A stretch of 64,000 nucleotides of DNA, from contig NZ_AP024110.1 in NCBI RefSeq assembly GCF_019703875.1, forward strand, positions 1,612,001 through 1,676,000. Direction: 5' to 3'. The stretch comes from Methyloradius palustris (GTDB taxonomy: Bacteria; Pseudomonadota; Gammaproteobacteria; Burkholderiales; Methylophilaceae). Of this stretch, positions 18,496 to 27,824 are shown piece by piece (position 1 is the first letter of the stretch; every line of letters begins with the position of its first letter). Both the position numbers and the translations under genes were made by a program. Under the pieces are notes generated by a model. That model ran no database searches and was not told the origin of the DNA. It saw only the letters and a list, made by a program, of their open reading frames with translations.

Positions 18496-19239
18496 TTGTT
18501 ACTCACCTCAGAATTTACTATTAACCCAGTGTTTTTCTCATTCCACCTAAACTCGCCCTAATTTAGCATTAAGGTATGTAGAATTATTATGCAGCATTTT
18601 CTCTGTGTTACATAAGCGTTAGATAGTTCAGCAAAAATGAGTCGCTTTAGTCTTGGCATCTCCACCAATCTAATTGTCAAACTCTTTGCTTTATCAAATA
18701 TCATACGTTTAGTTTAAATCTATTTATGATGCTATCTATACCATGTGCTGAGCTTCCTCAAGTAAAAGAACAGCGATGCAAAAGTCTCATTATTTGCCAC
18801 TTCAAAAAATATCTAATAACTTTAAATCATTATAGGGTTAGATAGACTTAGGAATTTGCAATCTTGATTTGATAATTCACTGCAGGTAAGTCACGTACAG
18901 ACTTCATTATTTGGGATAAGCTATGTAGACATATAACTAAACGTAAACTATCGCATAGACATATTTTACGAACGATGATTGACATCTTGCAATCGGTAGA
19001 TGAGGCTTAACAATCATTCTGGTGAGCCGCGCAGATTATGTGCCAGTTGACTAAGCTCATGTATTAATTACCACAAGGTCTTAACTTCTTGCCACGGTGT
19101 AAATGAATGGCCTTTAGCGCGTAATCACGTAAAATACTCTTAGATGATTTGGGGAACCTAATCATGCAAAACCGACTTAGGGGGATGAACGATCTAATCA
19201 TTTCATTCACTTTAAATTGATAACTACGTTGATCTAATT
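18496..19239. other. Long gene-free AT-rich stretch
   Basis: 744 bases upstream of the sugar island and before a small membrane protein gene. No ORF above 60 codons, no tRNA and no clear terminator hairpin were seen. The only short ORF with some coding look is a 33-codon one on the minus strand (19064-19165). The stretch may be an old recombination scar next to the island. It should also contain the promoter of the minus-strand island near its left end. Confidence 0.45.
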
Positions 19240-19491
19240 ATGTATATCGTTGCAATCGCCTGGATGTATATCACCCTACTCATGGCAGCAACAGAAAAAA
19301 GCATGACTGCTGGCGTGCTTACTTTTGTTTTTTATGGCTTACTACCTTGTTTACTATTTATCTGGCTATTCAGCACGCCCCAACGTAAACGTAACAAAGC
19401 CCGCAGAGAAGCTGAAATACCGAGTAATTTAAACAAAAGCTCCAAGCCAATACTCAGTGAGCCAGATAGACCCAACACCAAGACCGATTAA
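19240..19491 (+). CDS. Small membrane protein of unknown function
   Basis: 83 residues with two predicted TM helices (about residues 2-17 and 25-46), then a basic stretch (QRKRNKARREAE) and a polar tail. The basic residues after TM2 suggest a hairpin with both ends in the cytoplasm. Short proteins with this layout are common and unnamed in betaproteobacteria; no function can be given. The last 63 bases overlap the 3' end of the ZIP transporter gene on the opposite strand. No clear ribosome binding site is seen before the ATG. Confidence 0.55.
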   Translation: MYIVAIAWMYITLLMAATEKSMTAGVLTFVFYGLLPCLLFIWLFSTPQRKRNKARREAEIPSNLNKSSKPILSEPDRPNTKTD

Positions 19492-20223
19492 CACAACTTG
19501 TTGGACCGTCGCTTTAAGCTCCGTACGTTTATGCAAACCAGGTATCAAATCAGCCACCGCCACATAGATCATGCTGGCAGCAGCTAAGCCCAGTATTGTA
19601 GGGATTACGCCCTGAATTGACTGAAATGCAAAATAAGCAATGACACTGCCAACAACGGTTGCAAGTGTCGATAAAAGATTGAACAACAATGCCTGTTTTT
19701 TAGTGTATCCAGAATGCAAAAGAATGAGAAAATCACCGACTTCTTGCGGGATCTCATGCGCGATAATCGCCAACGCGGTGACCAAGCCTACCTTGATATC
19801 GACCATGAATGCTGCACTAATCAAGATGCCATCCACAAAATTATGGAAGGTATCACCAACCATAATCATCATGCCACTTCGCCCGCCGTCATGATGGTGA
19901 TCAATTGAATGGTCATGGGCATGTGTAGCATGCGCTTCACATTCATCACCATGGCAATGACGCCATAACACGAGCTTCTCCAACACAAAAAACAGTAAAA
20001 TACCTGCTAATATAGTAGCAGCCATATTTTCGATACTGCTTGCCACATGAAAAGCGTGCGGCAGAATCTCAAGAAACACCGCCCCGAGCAAAGCACCAAT
20101 CGCATAGCTCACTAGCATAGGAATCCATGCTGGCCGCGCACTCAAAGCAAAGAACGCCGCAGCAAGAACACTAAGCACACCACCTGCAAGTGTTGAAAGA
20201 AAAATAATCAGCAATATCGACAT
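19429..20223 (-). CDS. ZIP family metal transporter
   Basis: 264-residue inner membrane protein with about eight TM helices. It has the ZIP metal-site motifs in TM4 (GDTFHNFVDG) and TM5 (AHEIPQEVGD). A His-rich cytoplasmic loop lies between TM3 and TM4 (around residues 88-115; CEAHATHAHDHSIDHHHDGG), typical for zinc or iron binding. It most likely imports Zn(II) or another divalent metal. I choose the ATG at 20223 over an in-frame TTG at 20232; neither has a strong ribosome binding site. Divergent from the CgeB-like gene and convergent, overlapping, with the small membrane protein gene. No clear Zur box was found. Confidence 0.9.
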   Translation of the reverse strand: MSILLIIFLSTLAGGVLSVLAAAFFALSARPAWIPMLVSYAIGALLGAVFLEILPHAFHVASSIENMAATILAGILLFFVLEKLVLWRHCHGDECEAHATHAHDHSIDHHHDGGRSGMMIMVGDTFHNFVDGILISAAFMVDIKVGLVTALAIIAHEIPQEVGDFLILLHSGYTKKQALLFNLLSTLATVVGSVIAYFAFQSIQGVIPTILGLAAASMIYVAVADLIPGLHKRTELKATVQQVVLIGLGVGSIWLTEYWLGAFV

Positions 20224-20370
20224 AGGGCACAATTATACGGGATAAGCTGTTGCCCTCGTGAATTCAAAGTTTATTGTAAATATAGGCAAGAAAAAGGCAT
20301 TCTATTCAACCCATGAATTTATATTTTTCATGTTAGTATTTTTATAATTAACTGGTGATTAAGGATTTTT

Positions 20371-21618
20371 ATGAGTGCCATACTTTATGTATATGCTGCC
20401 AGCATGTCTGATGCGTTGAGTGGTGGTGGCAATGCTTTCGGGCGCTATTTTGAGGAGCAAGGATACGAGTTTATCAGTTTGAATTTAGCGCTTCCTGAGG
20501 CAAACAATCAGCTGGTTCCTATACTCTCAACAGGTGAAATTGAATTTGTGTTTTCTCCAATGGCTTATGCTGCAGATTTGATGGCAACGGATGAAAATGG
20601 AAAACAAATCAACATATGGACGGCTTTCAATGTACCTTTCATCTCACTGAACGGAGATACTCCTGCATACTTCTTTGATAGACATGTCAACATCGCTCCC
20701 AACTTCGCAACGCTTTACTGGTTTCAAGAGCACTACGCGTTAAGAAAACAGTTGCCGCAACTTCAAGGAGTGATTGGATTATTTCAACCTTGTGTAACGG
20801 ATGCAATTCCTTTGGAGGAGATTGACTTCAAAGTCAAAGAGAATGGAAAATTATTTTTCCTTAAAAATGGCAACGATCCAGAGGCTCTAAAAAAGCTATG
20901 GGTTAATACCCTATCACCGACCATTTCAACCATGCTACTTGACCTAGCTAGTGAGCTTGAAAGCCAGATGCACACTCCGCTGGGACATAATATAGATGGT
21001 TTAGTGATGGGGTTTTTCGAGGGTAAAGGCTTCGATCTCGACAACTTCAGTCAAATCCGATTATTTTTTGACGCTCAACTTGATGATTATCTGCGGCGAG
21101 CCAAAAGTACTTTTATGGGTAAAGTACTCGCCGATTTTCCCGTTGTCATTCAAGGCGAAAACTGGGAGCATGTAGACTTTTCTGGGAAACGTTGTGAGTA
21201 TATTCATGGCGGAAATTATTATAAGTCTCGTGAACAATATAAAAATGGACTTGGCATTATTGATATGTCACCTAATACCTCATCCGCATTCCATGATCGT
21301 CCAACAAGAGCTTATGGTGCCCACACCTTATGCATTACTAACGAGCAACAGTGTTTGGAAGACACCTTCGATAATCATGAAGAAGTCAGCTACATATTTG
21401 AGAAAGAAAGTCTGCAATCTAGAATCGAAGAAGTGCTAGCGCACCCTAAAAGGTATGTTGAAATGGGAGCTGACATGGCTAGGGTCTTTAATGATAAATA
21501 TCCCAAAGAACGTACAGTTAAATCATTAGTTGATCTTGCATCCTTGATTCGCTTAGGAAGCCGCTCTGATAGGATTATAATGCAGGACTTTTTTGTCTGG
21601 CCACCAACCAAAATTTAG
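20371..21618 (+). CDS. CgeB-like glycosyltransferase (GT-B, Glyco_trans_1_2 end)
   Basis: 415 residues. The N-terminal two thirds is not closely familiar. The C-terminal part (from residue ~285) matches the CgeB/Glyco_trans_1_2 pattern: GLGIIDMSPNTSS, HDRPTRAYGAHTLCITN, then an acidic VSYIFEKESLQSRIEEVLAHPKRY region, as in GT-B enzymes that bind a nucleotide sugar. AAGG six bases before the ATG supports the start. It is alone on the plus strand, between the ZIP and pgeF genes. Similar proteins modify flagellins or surface glycans, so a link with the 13-18 kb sugar island is possible but not shown. Confidence 0.6.
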   Translation: MSAILYVYAASMSDALSGGGNAFGRYFEEQGYEFISLNLALPEANNQLVPILSTGEIEFVFSPMAYAADLMATDENGKQINIWTAFNVPFISLNGDTPAYFFDRHVNIAPNFATLYWFQEHYALRKQLPQLQGVIGLFQPCVTDAIPLEEIDFKVKENGKLFFLKNGNDPEALKKLWVNTLSPTISTMLLDLASELESQMHTPLGHNIDGLVMGFFEGKGFDLDNFSQIRLFFDAQLDDYLRRAKSTFMGKVLADFPVVIQGENWEHVDFSGKRCEYIHGGNYYKSREQYKNGLGIIDMSPNTSSAFHDRPTRAYGAHTLCITNEQQCLEDTFDNHEEVSYIFEKESLQSRIEEVLAHPKRYVEMGADMARVFNDKYPKERTVKSLVDLASLIRLGSRSDRIIMQDFFVWPPTKI

Positions 21619-21637
21619 CGCAGTTAAGATGTGACAG

Positions 21638-22381
21638 CTATTCAAACCAGATAAGAGTAGCCATGCGCCCTGTATCACCATCTCTTCGAAACGAGAAAAA
21701 TCGTTCTTGGTCTGTATGGGTACAATAATCGCCACCATAAATCTGGGTTACTCCTAGATTTATCATACGTAAGCGTGCCAGTTGATAAATATCAGCGAGC
21801 CATTTATCTTTAGTGTTCAGTTGAACAAACGCTTGCGCTGAATCGGTATAAAGCTGGAGGAAGCCATCATAAACATCTCGCCCTACTTCGAATGCAGTTG
21901 GTCCAATAGCCGGGCCAAACCATGCATATAGATGGCGTGGTTCAATATCTAATGCGTTTATGGTGGACTCGATCACACCATACAGCAAACCTTTCCAGCC
22001 TGCATGGATTGCTGCGACTGCGGTACCTGCCTCATCACACAGTAATATTGGTAGGCAGTCTGCTGTCATCACAGCACAGACCACATTCTTTTGTTTTGAA
22101 TACGCTGCATCAGCCTCTGGTAAGCAAGACGTCAGCGCAGCATTCACCGCAATCGTGCTATGTGTTTGCTTTAGCCATAGTGGTTCAGTAGGCACAAATG
22201 GATTCAGTAATTGCCTGTTTCTTGCAACGGTGAGCGCATCGTCACCAACATGATCGCCAAAGTTAAGGCTATCGTACGGGCTTTGGCTTAAACCGCCAGT
22301 ACGTGTGGTTTGCAATGCTTTGATATTGGCTGGTGCTGGCCAATTGGGGATAATAAAGTTGGACTCATTCAATGTCGTCAT
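21638..22381 (-). CDS. pgeF: Peptidoglycan editing factor / purine nucleoside phosphorylase (YfiH, LACC1 family)
   Basis: 247-residue cytoplasmic protein of the YfiH/LACC1 family. Hallmarks are TRTGGLSQSPYDSLNFGDHVGDD near the N-terminus and the metal/active-site stretch MTADCLPILLCD with HAGWKGL. GPAIGPTAFEVG and GGDYCTHTD follow. Members act on purine nucleosides, and E. coli YfiH helps keep peptidoglycan composition correct. The ATG at 22381 has AGGAG seven bases upstream and is favoured over a TTG at 22387. It overlaps the 3' end of rluD by 17 bases, the common rluD-pgeF pair. Confidence 0.93.
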   Translation of the reverse strand: MTTLNESNFIIPNWPAPANIKALQTTRTGGLSQSPYDSLNFGDHVGDDALTVARNRQLLNPFVPTEPLWLKQTHSTIAVNAALTSCLPEADAAYSKQKNVVCAVMTADCLPILLCDEAGTAVAAIHAGWKGLLYGVIESTINALDIEPRHLYAWFGPAIGPTAFEVGRDVYDGFLQLYTDSAQAFVQLNTKDKWLADIYQLARLRMINLGVTQIYGGDYCTHTDQERFFSFRRDGDTGRMATLIWFE

Positions 22382-23435
22382 CTTCAAGCTCCTCTAATAT
22401 TTCATCAGACTCCTCATCAGCTTCATCATCGTCAAAAGCATAGATAACATTGTCGTCATCGGCATACTCATCTTCAACAACAGGCTCTTCATAGCGCATA
22501 GCTTCAAGCAAGGCTTTCATGTCCTGTGCAAGTTCAATTTGCCATTCCATCGCCTCACCTGTTTCGGGATGAATTAAACCCAGCTTGATTGCATGCAGTG
22601 CTTGTCGATTGAATTGGGGTAAGGCTTGACGTAGCGTATGCGTCATCGCGCGCAAAGGAATAATGCCGCGCATACCATACACAGGGTCACCAACCATTGG
22701 CGCTAGCAAATGCTGCATATGGACACGAATCTGATGGGTGCGGCCTGTCTCCAAGATACAGCGCAAATAGGTATGCACTGCAAAACGCTCCAAGACTTCA
22801 TATTGCGTCACTGCAGGTTTTCCGTTGCGATTCACCGCCATTTTGGTACGTGAACGTGGATGACGGCCTATAGGCTGATCGACTTTGCCATTGCGCCATA
22901 TTTGCCCCCAGACGATGGCGCGGTATTCACGTTTCACAGTACGTGCCTGAAGTTGGCGTACCAGACTAGTTTGCGCAGCAAGCGTTTTGGCCACTACTAA
23001 TAAACCACTGGTGTCTTTATCGAGCCTGTGCACGATACCTGCCCGTGGCAAGTCTTTCACCTGCGGCACGTGGTAAAGCAGCGCATTAAGTAAAGTGCCT
23101 TGCCAGTTACCGGCGGCTGGATGAACAACCAAGCCTGCAGGTTTATTAATCACAAGCAAATGATCATCTTCATAAACAATGTCCAGAGGTAAATCCTCTG
23201 CCGCAAATGCGTTGTCTTCTGGCAATGCTTGCAGTGTGATTTCGATCCGCTCCCCGCCCCACACCTTAATCTTGGAAGTCGCGGCTTGATTATCCAAAGT
23301 CACCGCGCCTGTTTTTATCCAGCTTTGCAGGCGTGATCTGGAATACTCTGGCATGAGCTTTTGCAATGCCTGATCAAGGCGTAAACCACCTAAATCTTGT
23401 GGAATAATGAGAATGGTAGGAGCGGTTTGGGTCAT
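22365..23435 (-). CDS. rluD: 23S rRNA pseudouridine synthase RluD, with an acidic C-terminal tail
   Basis: Makes pseudouridines in helix 69 of 23S rRNA. 356 residues: S4 domain (~20-70), then the RluA-type catalytic domain with the HRLDKDTSGLLVVAKT motif (catalytic Asp in RLDKDTSG) and RTHQIRVHMQH. After the catalytic domain (to ~residue 300) comes an unusual tail of about 45 residues, nearly all Asp/Glu (EEPVVEDEYADDD...ELEDDDIE). It is followed by pgeF with a 17-base overlap and is divergent from bamD, a widespread betaproteobacterial arrangement. Confidence 0.94.
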   Translation of the reverse strand: MTQTAPTILIIPQDLGGLRLDQALQKLMPEYSRSRLQSWIKTGAVTLDNQAATSKIKVWGGERIEITLQALPEDNAFAAEDLPLDIVYEDDHLLVINKPAGLVVHPAAGNWQGTLLNALLYHVPQVKDLPRAGIVHRLDKDTSGLLVVAKTLAAQTSLVRQLQARTVKREYRAIVWGQIWRNGKVDQPIGRHPRSRTKMAVNRNGKPAVTQYEVLERFAVHTYLRCILETGRTHQIRVHMQHLLAPMVGDPVYGMRGIIPLRAMTHTLRQALPQFNRQALHAIKLGLIHPETGEAMEWQIELAQDMKALLEAMRYEEPVVEDEYADDDNVIYAFDDDEADEESDEILEELEDDDIE

Positions 23436-23439
23436 CGGT

Positions 23440-23445
23440 TATAAT
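23440..23445 (+). promoter_or_regulatory. Probable -10 element of the bamD promoter
   Basis: A perfect TATAAT lies just outside rluD in the 75-base gap to bamD. No good -35 is found at 16-18 bases, so this is a partial match only. Confidence 0.4.
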
Positions 23446-23510
23446 CTATGAATCTTAGTGAATTGGTAAATTGGACTTGGGTTATGAATCTTAATTTCAG
23501 TAAAGTCAGC

Positions 23511-24344
23511 ATGCGAAAAAATAATATTGCTAAGCATAGTTTAGCCTTTATTGCGGGTCTATGTCTGACTGCTTGGCTTACAGGTTGCGCCATTTTTGGT
23601 GACCCTACGCCGATTGATGAAACCAAGGGCTGGACTGCAGACCGCATCTACACTGAAGCCGAACTAAAAATGAAAGACCGCGATTACGAAAAAGCCATCA
23701 AGTATTTTGGTGTGCTCGAATCACGTTTCCCACATGGTCGTTATGCTACGCAAGCACAATTAGAAGTCATTTACGCTCATTATAAGAAGAACGATCCTAC
23801 TTCGTGTATGGCTGCTGCCGACCGTTTTATCAAGTTGCATCCTAATCACCCCAATATTGATTACGCTTATTACATGAAAGGCTTAGCAACATTTAATGAA
23901 CGTGGCGTTATCGAGAAACTGACCAAGCAAGGTATTAGTGATCGCGACCCTAAAACACTGCGCGAATCATTCCTGTCGTTAAAAGACTTAGTTACGCTGT
24001 ATCCAAACAGCAAGTATGTGCCTGATGCGACTCTACGCATGACCTATTTGGTCAACTCACTGGCAGAACACGAACTGCATGTTGCCCGCTACTACATGAA
24101 GCGTCAGGCTTATGTTGCAGCACTTAATCGCGGCAAATATGTACTGGAATACTACCCAGATTCAACCAGCGTAGAAGAAGCGCTTGTCATCATGATTAGT
24201 GCCTATGACTTGCTGAGCATGGATGACTTGAAACAAGATACATTACGCGTTCTACAAACCAACTACCCAGAGAGCAAAATGCTTGGATCTGCGGTACCTA
24301 GTGACAAACGTGTATGGTGGAAATTCTGGGAAAGTCTCTATTAA
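23511..24344 (+). CDS. bamD: Outer membrane assembly lipoprotein BamD (ComL)
   Basis: Essential lipoprotein of the BAM complex that folds outer membrane proteins. 277 residues from ATG 23511, with a lipoprotein signal ending in LTGC (Cys26 with this start), then about five TPR repeats (YEKAIKYFGVLESRFPHGRYA is the first). ATGs at 23448 and 23484 are in frame. A perfect TATAAT at 23440-23445 would put the transcript start close to 23452, which makes 23448 unlikely, and 23511 gives the most normal signal peptide. 23484 stays possible. Monocistronic, with a hairpin terminator at its end. Confidence 0.93.
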   Translation: MRKNNIAKHSLAFIAGLCLTAWLTGCAIFGDPTPIDETKGWTADRIYTEAELKMKDRDYEKAIKYFGVLESRFPHGRYATQAQLEVIYAHYKKNDPTSCMAAADRFIKLHPNHPNIDYAYYMKGLATFNERGVIEKLTKQGISDRDPKTLRESFLSLKDLVTLYPNSKYVPDATLRMTYLVNSLAEHELHVARYYMKRQAYVAALNRGKYVLEYYPDSTSVEEALVIMISAYDLLSMDDLKQDTLRVLQTNYPESKMLGSAVPSDKRVWWKFWESLY

Positions 24345-24367
24345 TATAGACTCAATTCAATAAACCC

Positions 24368-24400
24368 AAATAAGCCAGCCAACAAGCTGGCTTATTTTTT
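24368..24400 (+). terminator. Intrinsic terminator of bamD, overlapping the der stop codon
   Basis: 12-bp perfect stem AAATAAGCCAGC / GCTGGCTTATTT with loop CAACAA, running into TTT (to 24400). The T-run is on the plus strand, so it mainly stops bamD transcription. It overlaps the stop codon of der on the other strand and may also slow transcription from there. Confidence 0.88.
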
Positions 24401-25915
24401 AGCTCTCGCTTTGTTATTAGCGCGCGGCTTAGTTACTCGTACGATTGGCTTTCTAACCAGTTTTTTAGCGCCAGTTTTTTCTGCATCTGGATTATCTCTC
24501 GCTTCACTTCTGGCCTTCAATTCAGCACGTTGTGCTGTTTTACGGCGACGCATACTGACAATACCCTCGCCTGGCTTTGGCTTATCATCATCTGTAGCAA
24601 AAGGGTTATTGCCCTGTTTGAACTGCACGCGTAATGGCGTACCTGTCAGCTGAAAAACCTTGCGGAATGTGCCTTCAAGAAAACGCTTGTAGCTATCCTT
24701 AACGCCATCCACATGGTTACCATGAATAATCACAATCGGTGGATTGCTACCACCCTGATGCGCATAGCGAAGCTTTGGGCGTATACCTTTGCTGATTGGT
24801 GGTTGATGCTGCGTAGTCGCTTCAATCAATACACGAGTCAATTGAGGTGTAGATAATTTGGCCATTGCTGCTTTAAATGCGCCATCGACTGATGGAAATA
24901 ACTCAGCCAAACCCTTGTTCTTCAACGCGGAAATATAGTGAAACTTGGCAAAGTCGAGAAACTGCAGTTTGCGGTCAATTTCGCGTTTAATCCAGTCTTT
25001 CTCGTCATCTTTAAGGCCATCCCATTTGTTGATAGCCACGACTAGGGCACGGCCACTATCGAGTATATAAGCCGCCACGTGGGCATCTTGTTCAGTAATG
25101 CCCTCTTGCGCATCAACGACTAGAATCGCTACATTAGCTTCTTCAATCGCCTGCATGGTTTTCACCACAGAGAATTTCTCGATCGCCTCAAACACTCTGC
25201 CACGCTTGCGCACACCAGCGGTATCAATCAATGTGTAATGTTTTCCGCCGCGTTCAAGATCAATATGGATAGAATCGCGCGTGGTGCCTGGCTCATCAAA
25301 GGCAATTACGCGCTCTTCACCAAGCAAAGCGTTTACCAGCGTGGATTTACCCACGTTTGGACGACCAACAATGGCAATCATGGGCACGCGGTCACTATTT
25401 GAGATTTCTTCGCGCTCAGGCTCGCCGAATGGCTCAAGCGCGAGCTCAACTAGATCACGAACACCTTCGCCATGTGCTGAAGATATTGATAATGGATCAC
25501 CCAAGCCTAATTCATGGAACTCAGCTGAGACGATTGCCCTCTGCATACCTTCAGTTTTATTCACTGCCAACAATACAGGGCGCTGACTTTTACGGAGGCG
25601 GTCACCAATTACTTTATCTTGCGGTGTCAGGCCTTGTCGACCATCAACCAGAAAGATAATGACATCAGCTTCATCAATCGCCAGTAAAGTTTGGCGCGCC
25701 ATCTCTTTTAATATGCCAGACTCAGCGGTTGGTTCAAAACCACCAGTATCTACCACTAGAAACGGTTTATCTCCGCCTATGCCACGACCATAATGGCGAT
25801 CACGAGTGAGCCCAGGAAGATCGGCCACTAAGGCATCACGACTTTTGGTTAAGCGATTAAAAAGAGTAGATTTGCCGACGTTTGGTCGGCCAACAAGCAC
25901 GATGGTAGGTAACAT
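24392..25915 (-). CDS. der: Ribosome-associated GTPase Der (EngA)
   Basis: Double-GTPase needed for 50S subunit maturation. 507 residues. There are two G domains, each with G1 GRPNVGKST (near residues 8-16 and 183-191), G3 (DTGG and DTAG) and G4 (NKTE and NKWD). A KH-like domain follows (~350-440), and then a strongly basic tail (ending [21 protein letters not shown]) that is longer than in E. coli. Last gene of the bamB-der run, with 34 bases to bamB. The ATG start is clear. Confidence 0.96.
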   Translation of the reverse strand: MLPTIVLVGRPNVGKSTLFNRLTKSRDALVADLPGLTRDRHYGRGIGGDKPFLVVDTGGFEPTAESGILKEMARQTLLAIDEADVIIFLVDGRQGLTPQDKVIGDRLRKSQRPVLLAVNKTEGMQRAIVSAEFHELGLGDPLSISSAHGEGVRDLVELALEPFGEPEREEISNSDRVPMIAIVGRPNVGKSTLVNALLGEERVIAFDEPGTTRDSIHIDLERGGKHYTLIDTAGVRKRGRVFEAIEKFSVVKTMQAIEEANVAILVVDAQEGITEQDAHVAAYILDSGRALVVAINKWDGLKDDEKDWIKREIDRKLQFLDFAKFHYISALKNKGLAELFPSVDGAFKAAMAKLSTPQLTRVLIEATTQHQPPISKGIRPKLRYAHQGGSNPPIVIIHGNHVDGVKDSYKRFLEGTFRKVFQLTGTPLRVQFKQGNNPFATDDDKPKPGEGIVSMRRRKTAQRAELKARSEARDNPDAEKTGAKKLVRKPIVRVTKPRANNKARAKK

Positions 25916-25949
25916 ATTTTATTTGGCTGCAATGGCGTTCAAGCCAAGC

Positions 25950-27146
25950 CTATTTAAGTGAGATGGCATATAAGCCACCATCTCTGGTCTGCGCTAGCAG
26001 TCCGTTGGTACCAAGAGCGACTAATTGTGGCATCACTGGGCTTTTTTCAAGCTGTATCCGTCCAGAGAATGAACCATCTTCACGGTCCAGTAAGTGAACA
26101 TAACCTTCAACATCACCAATGGCAATAACACCACCCATAGGTAACGGTGCGCTTAATTGACGATTGAGTAAATCACCTTGGCGCCAGAAAGTCTTACCGC
26201 TTGCATAGTCTAGTGAATAGACTGAACCTGTTGCATGAGAGACATATACACGGCCATCATCTGCATTAATACCAGTGTAGCTAGATATATCACGACTCCA
26301 GCCTATACGGCCTGATGCGCGGTCAATTGCACTGATTTTTCCTTGGTAAGCTACAGCATAAATTACGGAACCATCAACGACAGGCAAGCTGGTGATGTCG
26401 GCAATCCGTTCAATCTCGGTAGTACCTTTTGGTTGAGCAACAGTTGCCTCCCAAATAACTTTGCCGTCTTCAACGCGCAGCGCAATCAACTTACCGCCTG
26501 CAAAGCCAGCATAGGCAGCTCCGCTATCAACAACAATCCCTGCGCTACTTCGCAGACTTAAGGTTGGCGTAGTACGTTCATAAACCCATTTGCGCTTACC
26601 ATCGAGGGTGTTCAGGCCAAAAATGCGGCTGTCACCGCAACGCACAACTACAGTCTCACCTGATACCTGGGGCGCGCTGAGCACTTCACTGCTGACTTTT
26701 GATTTCCACAACAATTTACCTGATACATCATAAGCAATGACATAACCGCCAGAGGAGCCCACCAACACTAGTTTTCCACCTAAGCCAACACCGCCTGACA
26801 ACTTCTCACCAGCATTGACTTTCCAAGCTTGCTTGCCAGTAGCGGCATCAAATTTGAATATCTCTCCATCGCCACTGGCGGCATAGACAGCGCCATCTGC
26901 TGTGGCTGGTAGGAAATCAAACTGCTCAGCTTTTCCTAGTTGCGCTTTCCACACAACTTTGGGGGTAACTGTCGCTTTAATTTCGCTTAATTCAGCAGGT
27001 GGTTCCGCGACTTGCCGACCAAAAAGACGCTCTGAAATATCAGATTTCATATCGGTGATTGATGTGCATGCCCCTAAGCTTAATGAGGCTAAAATGCACA
27101 AAAGCAGCAAGATACGCTGCTTGGAAAATTCAATTGATTGCAACAT
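25950..27146 (-). CDS. bamB: Outer membrane assembly lipoprotein BamB
   Basis: BAM complex lipoprotein with an eight-bladed PQQ-type beta-propeller. 398 residues. The signal peptide ends in the lipobox LGAC (Cys26 region), and PQQ-like repeats such as GKQAWKVNAGEKLSGG and GKLLWKSKVSSEVLS repeat through the protein. VVWKAQLG and the C-terminal LLAQTRDGGLYAISLK are typical. Its ATG shares the A with the yfgM stop (TAATG), showing translational coupling. Order yfgM-bamB-der is conserved in proteobacteria. Confidence 0.95.
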   Translation of the reverse strand: MLQSIEFSKQRILLLLCILASLSLGACTSITDMKSDISERLFGRQVAEPPAELSEIKATVTPKVVWKAQLGKAEQFDFLPATADGAVYAASGDGEIFKFDAATGKQAWKVNAGEKLSGGVGLGGKLVLVGSSGGYVIAYDVSGKLLWKSKVSSEVLSAPQVSGETVVVRCGDSRIFGLNTLDGKRKWVYERTTPTLSLRSSAGIVVDSGAAYAGFAGGKLIALRVEDGKVIWEATVAQPKGTTEIERIADITSLPVVDGSVIYAVAYQGKISAIDRASGRIGWSRDISSYTGINADDGRVYVSHATGSVYSLDYASGKTFWRQGDLLNRQLSAPLPMGGVIAIGDVEGYVHLLDREDGSFSGRIQLEKSPVMPQLVALGTNGLLAQTRDGGLYAISLK

Positions 27147-27772
27147 TAACTTCCCAACGACTCTAGCTTGTGCTCGGTAAAGTGGTAGTAGCGACCTTCA
27201 GCATCTAGCTTGCTAAGCGCTTCTTGATAGGCTGTGCGCGCCTCATCTTTTTTGTTTTGTGCAACCAGAATATCGCCCTTGAGATCAGCATAGAGGCCAT
27301 CAAAACCTTCATCATGCTTGGTGGCTAGGGTTTTCAAAGCCTCGTCATAGCTTTTTTCTTCAAATTGAACACCCGCAAGTTGAAGGTTAGCGATTGCCTG
27401 AATCTGAGACTCTTTAGCATTCTGCGCTGCCCAGGCTAATTGCGCCTTGGCGCTTTTTGTATCGTTTAGGGTCAGATTAGTCACAGCTACCGTTAATGCG
27501 GCCCGACCTGCATATGGCGTTGATGCGTAATGATCCATCAAATCAGCAGAAATCGTCTGGATTTCCTTAGTATCTTTAGGGTCAAGCTTGATCAAAGCTT
27601 CGTATTTAGTTGAAGCCTCGGTAGATTGCTTGTGCTGATAATATGCCCAGCCTTTATAGGCTACCAAAGCAAGCACAATCACCAGCAATGCACTTGTTAG
27701 CAGGTTACCGTAAGTGTTCCACCAAGTCTTCAATGCATCTAACTGCTCTTGTTCTTCTAAATCGAGTGCCAT
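27146..27772 (-). CDS. yfgM: YfgM-like TPR protein, ancillary subunit of the SecYEG translocon
   Basis: 208 residues with a cytoplasmic N-terminus of about 22 residues (LEEQEQLDALKTWWNTYG), one TM helix (residues ~23-43) and a periplasmic TPR_21 domain. YfgM binds PpiD and the SecYEG channel and helps periplasmic chaperone traffic. The EEQEQLxALKxWWxxYG opening is diagnostic. It is coupled to bamB by a one-base overlap. In many betaproteobacteria hisS precedes this gene directly; here two ABC ATPase genes lie between. Confidence 0.92.
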   Translation of the reverse strand: MALDLEEQEQLDALKTWWNTYGNLLTSALLVIVLALVAYKGWAYYQHKQSTEASTKYEALIKLDPKDTKEIQTISADLMDHYASTPYAGRAALTVAVTNLTLNDTKSAKAQLAWAAQNAKESQIQAIANLQLAGVQFEEKSYDEALKTLATKHDEGFDGLYADLKGDILVAQNKKDEARTAYQEALSKLDAEGRYYHFTEHKLESLGS

Positions 27773-27824
27773 ACCATTCCTAATTGATCAATAATTCAAA
27801 ACTAATGTTTAAATGATTTCATTA

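Noticed and set aside
19064..19165. 33-codon minus-strand ORF (starts MIRFPKSS) in the gene-free stretch
   Set aside because: No ribosome binding site, no recognised similarity; too short to support.
20784..21439. ORFs within the CgeB-like gene on both strands
   Set aside because: Shadows; the 415-residue frame has a good start and a recognisable C-terminal domain.
23448..23510. Longer start for bamD
   Set aside because: It would begin next to or before the probable transcript start and give an odd leader before the lipoprotein signal.
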